In this document: positions 3,583-5,443 of the stretch, one piece after another
Numbering within the stretch: the first letter of the stretch is position 1
How the letters are laid out: every line of letters starts with the position of its first letter
DNA from: Mycobacterium sp.
Lineage (GTDB): Bacteria; Actinomycetota; Actinomycetes; Mycobacteriales; Mycobacteriaceae
DNA: 5,443 bases
Direction: 5' to 3'
Assembly (NCBI GenBank): GCA_020438915.1
Contig: JAGQTR010000310.1
Span: forward strand, 1 to 5,443
Made by a program: the position numbers and the translations under genes
Notes under the pieces: model-generated
What the model saw: the letters and a program-made list of their open reading frames with translations, nothing else
What the model was told of the DNA's origin: nothing
The model's database searches: none

Positions 3583-5443
3583 ATGAGCGCCCCCGCCAGC
3601 TTCGCCCCGGCAGCCCCGATCCTGGTGGCTGCCGGGATGACCGCGGGGCAGGCGGTTCGCGATGCTGGACTGCCGGCCAGAGGGACCCCCGAGGCCGTCG
3701 TCGTCGTACGTGACACCGACGGACAGCTGCGTGACCTGTCGTGGGTGCCCGACACCGATACCGAGGTCACCCCGGTCGCCGCGAACACCGACGACGGGCG
3801 CAGCGTCATTCGCCATTCGGCCGCTCATGTGCTGGCCCAGGCGGTGCAGGCCCGCTTCCCCGACGCCAAGCTCGGTATCGGTCCGCCCATCACCGACGGC
3901 TTCTACTACGACTTCGAGGTCGCTGAACCATTCACCCCCGAAGACCTCGAGGCGCTCGAGAAGCGGATGCGCCAGATCGTCAAGGAAGGCCAGCTGTTCT
4001 CCCGCCGCGTATTCGAGTCCAAGGAGCAGGCCCGCGACGAGCTGGCCCATGAGCCCTACAAGCTTGAACTCATCGATGACAAGTCCGGTGACCCCGATGT
4101 CATGGAGGTCGGCGGCGACGAACTGACCGCCTACGACAACCTCAATCCCCGCACCCGCGAACGCGAGTGGGGCGACCTGTGCCGCGGGCCGCACATCCCC
4201 ACCACCCGCTATATCCCGGCGTTCAAGCTGACCCGCAGCTCGGCCGCCTACTGGCGCGGCGATCAGCGCAACGCGAGCCTGCAACGCATCTACGGCACCG
4301 CCTGGGAGTCCCAGGAAGCGCTCGACCGCCATCTGGAGCTCATCGAGGAGGCGCAGCGGCGCGACCACCGCAAGTTGGGCGTCGAACTCGACCTGTTCAG
4401 CTTTCCCGACGAGTTGGGTTCGGGTTTACCGGTTTTCCACCCGAACGGTGGCATCGTCCGCAACGAGCTCGAGGACTACTCGCGCCGCAAGCACATCGAA
4501 GCCGGCTATCAGTTCGTCAACACCCCGCACCTGACCAAGGAGAATCTCTACATCACCTCCGGTCACCTCCAGTGGTACGCCGAGGGCATGTTCCCGCCGA
4601 TGCACGTCGATGCCGAGTTCAACGAGGACGGTACGACCCGCAAGCCGGGGCAGAACTACTACCTCAAGCCGATGAACTGTCCGATGCACCACCTGATCTA
4701 CCGGTCTCGTGGGCGGTCTTATCGAGAACTTCCGTTGCGGCTCTTCGAGTTCGGGACGGTGTACCGATACGAGAAGTCCGGCGTCATCCACGGACTGACC
4801 CGGGTGCGGGGCATGACGCAGGACGATTCGCACATCTACTGCACCCGCGACCAGATGCGCGATGAGCTGGGCTCGTTGCTGCGCTTCGTGCTGGATCTGC
4901 TCGCCGACTACGGTCTCGACGACTTCTTTCTGGAGCTGTCCACCAAGGATCCGGAGAAGTACGTCGGCTCCGACGAACTCTGGGAGGAGGCCACCCGGAC
5001 GCTGCGCGAGGTCGCCGAATCCAGTGGCCTGGAACTGGTGCCGGATCCCGGCGGTGCGGCGTTCTACGGGCCGAAGATCTCGGTGCAGGTGCGCGATGCG
5101 CTGGGCCGCAGCTGGCAGATGTCCACTATCCAACTGGATTTCAACATGCCGGAGCGGTTCGGACTGGAATACACCGCGGCCGATGGTTCCCGGCAGCGGC
5201 CGGTGCTGATCCACCGGGCGCTGTTCGGCTCCATCGAGCGGTTCTTCGGCATCCTCACCGAGCACTACGCCGGGGCGTTCCCGGCCTGGCTGGCACCGGT
5301 GCAGGTGGTCGGCATCCCGGTGGCCGAGGACCATGTCGGCTACCTCGACGACGTCGCCGCCGAACTGCGCCGGGCGGGAGTGCGTGCCGACGTGGACGCC
5401 AGCGACGACCGGATGGCCAAGAAGATCGTCAACCACACCAACC
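3583..5443 (+). CDS. thrS: threonyl-tRNA synthetase, 3' end cut by the window edge
   Basis: Charges tRNA-Thr with threonine in the cytoplasm. 620 codons are present without a stop; mycobacterial ThrRS has about 690 residues, so roughly 70 are missing. Domain order: TGS (~1-72), editing domain (~73-245), class II catalytic core (~262-565), start of the anticodon-binding domain (~567 on, with MAKKIVNHT near the edge). Aligned by eye to E. coli ThrRS, the editing residues are H78, H82, D198, C200 and H204 (HSAAH; DLCRGPH), so Ser-tRNA-Thr proofreading should be intact. The zinc ligands are C366 (MNCPMHH), H417 (TQDDSHIY) and H544 (LIHRALFGS). Motif 2 arginine is R395 (YRYEKSG) and motif 3 arginine is R553 (SIERFFG). 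No key residue is missing. It follows the PGPGW gene by 86 bp; from general knowledge of actinobacteria, thrS is often followed by a HIT protein gene and phosphatidylinositol mannoside genes, which lie outside this window. Confidence 0.98.
   Translation, partial: MSAPASFAPAAPILVAAGMTAGQAVRDAGLPARGTPEAVVVVRDTDGQLRDLSWVPDTDTEVTPVAANTDDGRSVIRHSAAHVLAQAVQARFPDAKLGIGPPITDGFYYDFEVAEPFTPEDLEALEKRMRQIVKEGQLFSRRVFESKEQARDELAHEPYKLELIDDKSGDPDVMEVGGDELTAYDNLNPRTREREWGDLCRGPHIPTTRYIPAFKLTRSSAAYWRGDQRNASLQRIYGTAWESQEALDRHLELIEEAQRRDHRKLGVELDLFSFPDELGSGLPVFHPNGGIVRNELEDYSRRKHIEAGYQFVNTPHLTKENLYITSGHLQWYAEGMFPPMHVDAEFNEDGTTRKPGQNYYLKPMNCPMHHLIYRSRGRSYRELPLRLFEFGTVYRYEKSGVIHGLTRVRGMTQDDSHIYCTRDQMRDELGSLLRFVLDLLADYGLDDFFLELSTKDPEKYVGSDELWEEATRTLREVAESSGLELVPDPGGAAFYGPKISVQVRDALGRSWQMSTIQLDFNMPERFGLEYTAADGSRQRPVLIHRALFGSIERFFGILTEHYAGAFPAWLAPVQVVGIPVAEDHVGYLDDVAAELRRAGVRADVDASDDRMAKKIVNHTN

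Noticed and set aside
3553..4368. 271-codon open frame antisense to the start of thrS
   Set aside because: It lies opposite strongly conserved ThrRS TGS and editing domain sequence; its hydrophobic Gly/Val/Leu-rich translation is the expected mirror of GC-rich codons. No ribosome site or family resemblance.
4426..5436. 336-codon open frame antisense to the ThrRS catalytic core
   Set aside because: Opposite fully conserved class II motifs; long antisense frames are common in high-GC genes. The translation shows no recognisable domain.

Overview
This window looks like chromosomal DNA from a high-GC actinobacterium, most probably a mycobacterium (Mycobacterium or Mycolicibacterium). Three things point there: strong G/C preference at third codon positions, the gene families present (GAF-ANTAR regulator, DUF1990/UPF0548 protein, PGPGW membrane protein, actinobacterial-type ThrRS), and promoters with a TANNNT -10 box but no clear -35, one of them placed to give a leaderless mRNA. 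The species cannot be named from the sequence alone.

Layout. (1) Positions 1-1002, plus strand: the 3' part of a gene for a Pro/Ala/Gly-rich, almost uncharged, lysine-free protein that I do not recognise; its true start is probably upstream of the window. (2) 1003-1098: a short gap between convergent genes with only weak hairpins. (3) 1099-2393, minus strand: a GAF-ANTAR regulator (predicted RNA-binding antiterminator) and, upstream of it, a DUF1990 protein. The regulator has its own promoter-like sequence, and a 16-bp inverted repeat overlaps the -35. (4) 2394-2444: a 51-bp divergent intergenic region in which two oppositely oriented -10 boxes overlap almost completely. (5) 2445-5443, plus strand: a PaaI-type hotdog thioesterase, a small PGPGW membrane protein whose start overlaps the thioesterase stop (ATGA), then after 86 bp thrS, which runs off the right edge about 70 residues short of the usual length.

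How the parts relate. The thioesterase and PGPGW genes look translationally coupled, and thrS follows in the same direction, with a possible promoter of its own. The DUF1990 and thioesterase genes may share a symmetric bidirectional promoter. No mobile element, CRISPR array, tRNA or rRNA gene is visible. I see no convincing new multi-gene system; the most unusual points are the overlapping divergent promoter with a predicted leaderless start, the inverted repeat at the GAF-ANTAR promoter, and the lysine-free Pro/Ala-rich protein.
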